64,000 bases of DNA from Ehretia macrophylla (Eukaryota > Streptophyta > Magnoliopsida > Boraginales > Ehretiaceae), in assembly GCA_037974665.1 (NCBI GenBank), contig CM075780.1, forward strand, positions 6,727,268 through 6,791,267. The letters run 5' to 3'. Both the position numbers and the translations under genes were made by a program. The notes below the pieces were generated by a model. It did no database searches. It had not been told where the DNA came from and worked only from the letters and a program-made list of their open reading frames with translations. The stretch's first letter is position 1; each line of letters begins with the position of its first letter. Positions 61,741 through 64,000 of the stretch are shown here, one piece after another.

Positions 61741-64000
61741 TGTCATGCCCCAACCCGGCCTATAAGGTTAGACTAGGGTGTGAAATAACATTCAAGTAAT
61801 ATCACGTACTTAGCTGTTGATGAAGATTAACACCTAATGATTTAGTCTAAACTCCAAATTTTTCCGGAAAACCGGCAGCATAACGGCTGTAATTGGCCCT
61901 TTGGTTTAACCTAATTCTCTAAACACCTCAAATGTTTACCATCTCAAATTCATTTCCAACTAAGATTACTACTTTACCATCAATTGAATGACCTATTGGT
62001 TATTTCGACATCCCGTTTGGTTTACAACCTAGCATGATGCTATGTCTCGTTTGTTTGTTTGACCTCGTTTCAAAATATTCCTATTTAAGATTGGATAAAT
62101 TCATTTACTTAGTCCTCACTAATGCATCATAACCTATGATAATACTAGCGGTAAAAAAGCATAACGATCATAATAATGTCTAATATTAGTCTATTTAGTA
62201 TAAGTACAAACCAAAATTTGACCCCAAATTACAACGGGGGTCTTTTACATCATGACATCGAGTAACACAAAAGGAAATAGTCTTCAAGTAACATAAAATT
62301 CACAAGTAGTCACGTTCAAGCAAAACAACAATGACAAGCAATCACTCCAGGGTTCATCATTAGATACATTGTCCTCGGGTACTTGTACCTGTTCTTCTTC
62401 ACCTGTGATGAAAAAGAGGGTGAGTCCTTATGAACTCAGCGAGGGGGAAACGAGAAATACGTTTTGAAACTCATTTTCCAGTTCAATTATGAAAACTCCT
62501 TTTTGAAAACATGTCACGTATTGCAAATAACAAGGTACGCAAATATATGACACAAATCGAGTAACAGATACATTTACCAATCATTTCAAGGATACGGTGA
62601 GCATTTGCTCTCAATTTCAATTCCGATACAATTATTGCGGCCGACTTCAATAATCCACTTATCGCTCCCAATTGGGTGTACTCCGGATATACCCCGAAAC
62701 CTACGACCTAACTCTTCGAGGGTGGAATGCCAAGCGAGAGAGGGAATTGGACCATGGTAGTCACGGGAGCACCGGCAAGACCTATGCTGCCCGGCGTTCG
62801 TGAAACGTTACCATGCCATAATGAAAGGTTGCAACCTCGTATGCAATGCAAATTTATAACATTTAACATATCACATTAGGAGGACAACAAAGTAGGTCAC
62901 CTCCGAACAGTTATAAGATCGCACGTTGTCAAGTAGTCAAACAAGGCACGATAAGACAAGTAATTTCACTTGAAAGGCATATAGAGCCATGTGAATATTA
63001 AACGGGCAGCCATGTAACACATGTAAGTCAAGCCATATAACTCATTTCGAAGTCCACGTAATCAAGTGGTACGATTATTCAACATGCAACAACATTTACG
63101 TGGGTTTGGTTACAAGAAAAACTTATTTGACAACATGCAATGGTCGAAATCACATTTGAAGTTATAAGACATTTACGGGCAGCCCATTAAGCATATAATT
63201 TCCACACAATATACAAATGATCAATACTTAGCAAAACTACCCAGTCATTAGGGTTTCCATTTCGTGTATATTCGTGCAATTTGAGCCTCAACCCAACTCA
63301 AAGTCAATCTCAAACCATGCATCATTTAATTCAACATCCTCAAACATTCAAAACAGTCCACACAACATCCCGAAGGTACAATCCAAAGCATTTAATTCAA
63401 CAAGAGAAGTCACCACAATTTTTCTAAGTACAACATTAAGTTAAACCCTTACTGCAATAGGCTGTTTTCTCACAATCAATAGGATAATCAAACAATCTCC
63501 AAATCCAATGAATAAGATGTCAAATTAAAGCTTAAGAAGTTAACTAAAATCAGAACAAACCTTGCATGAATTGGAGTTCAGAATCATTAGTTATAGCCAA
63601 AACAGTGAGATAGCACAAAACTCTCTAGATTTGCACACTTTTCAGAAATTGACGATTTTGAGGTCATTAGGGTCAGTTTTGGCCTTGGTCCATGTATGAC
63701 AAAATTGTCCAGAACTGAAAAATCTAGTAGCACACCAAATTTCATGCATTTTGGACATCATTTACTAAGTCAAATATGGTTAGTTCCACAAGGTCAGTGC
63801 ACCTGCCAAAAGCTGCTTCATTTTTCCAGATTTCCAGATTTGGTCACATTTTAAAGATTTGCCATTTTTAGGACCTTACAGTCAAAATTAGCTTCGGCCT
63901 ATTTCTGGGAAAAATGTTCAAAACTGTCCAAACTAGTCACCTACCAATTTTCAAGCATTTTAAACATTATTTACCTAGCTAAACTTACCTCGAATGGACT
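61741..64000 (-). repeat. T2 5' LTR (right), truncated by the window
   Basis: Begins TGTCATGCCCC; hairpin at 62421-62438. Shares right-LTR-specific bases with T1. Confidence 0.93.

Larger units (their letters stand above)
25617..64000 (-). mobile_element. Element H: Athila/Tat-like LTR element, host of nested insertions (incomplete)
   Basis: H inserted after CTGGG in a 5S spacer. Its LTR start TGATGCAACCCGG recurs at 52429. H's own sequence is 25617-26595, 38452-39994, 49505-53408, and presumably more beyond the right edge. The primer site (52405-52421) matches tRNA-Asp, used by Athila and Tat elements. The internal region, about 3.5 kb without element B, carries a gag-like frame but no protease, RT or integrase, so H is non-autonomous. 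The far end and the matching CTGGG duplication are not visible. Confidence 0.82.
53409..64000 (-). mobile_element. Element T2: sister copy of T1, cut by the window edge
   Basis: Starts TGTCACGCCCC after GCTAT (53404-53408) in the right LTR of H. Same layout as T1 with coordinates offset by about 26.81 kb throughout. The right LTR is incomplete at 64000; about 1.26 kb is missing if it equals that of T1. Confidence 0.95.

Overview
The window is repeat-dense nuclear DNA of a flowering plant. I cannot name the species. It holds two kinds of sequence: a tandem array of 5S rRNA genes, and LTR retrotransposons inserted into that array and into each other. I see no ordinary single-copy host gene, tRNA gene, CRISPR array or bacterial feature.

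5S rDNA: bases 1-12602 and 22883-25616 are one head-to-tail array with a unit of about 677 bp (120-bp gene plus about 557-bp spacer). There are 23 gene copies, all on the + strand, 19 left and 4 right of an inserted element. Most copies differ from the array consensus at 2-9 positions; two have 1-bp deletions. Units 3 to 10 form a higher-order repeat of three units (2.03 kb).

Element L (12603-22882, TSD CAACT) sits in a 5S spacer. Its LTRs are about 3.65-3.7 kb. Between them lie 2.9 kb without coding capacity, bounded by a tRNA-iMet primer site and a polypurine tract, so it is a LARD-type non-autonomous element. Its LTRs, leader and polypurine tract match those of the gag-pol-bearing T elements.

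Element H starts at 25617 in another 5S spacer, only 21 bp from the equivalent L insertion position, and runs past the right edge. It is an Athila/Tat-like element: tRNA-Asp-type primer site, 1.9-kb LTRs, and one gag-like reading frame with no pol. Into it are inserted T1 (26596-38451, in the left LTR), B (39995-49504, in the internal region) and T2 (53409 to beyond the edge, in the right LTR). T1, T2 and B are Ty3/gypsy chromoviruses, probably Tekay/Del clade, with gag, protease, RT, RNase H, integrase and chromodomain, all decayed. All five elements lie on the minus strand.

T1 and T2 occupy the same base of the same H LTR, with the same GCTAT duplication. Their left LTRs share bases that their right LTRs lack, and vice versa. 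This indicates a block of about 26.8 kb duplicated after T inserted, not two insertions. Other notable points are a leader hairpin conserved with compensatory changes between the T/L and B families, stop codons arising mostly by CAG to TAG, and telo-box plus TGGGCC motifs in the 5S spacers.
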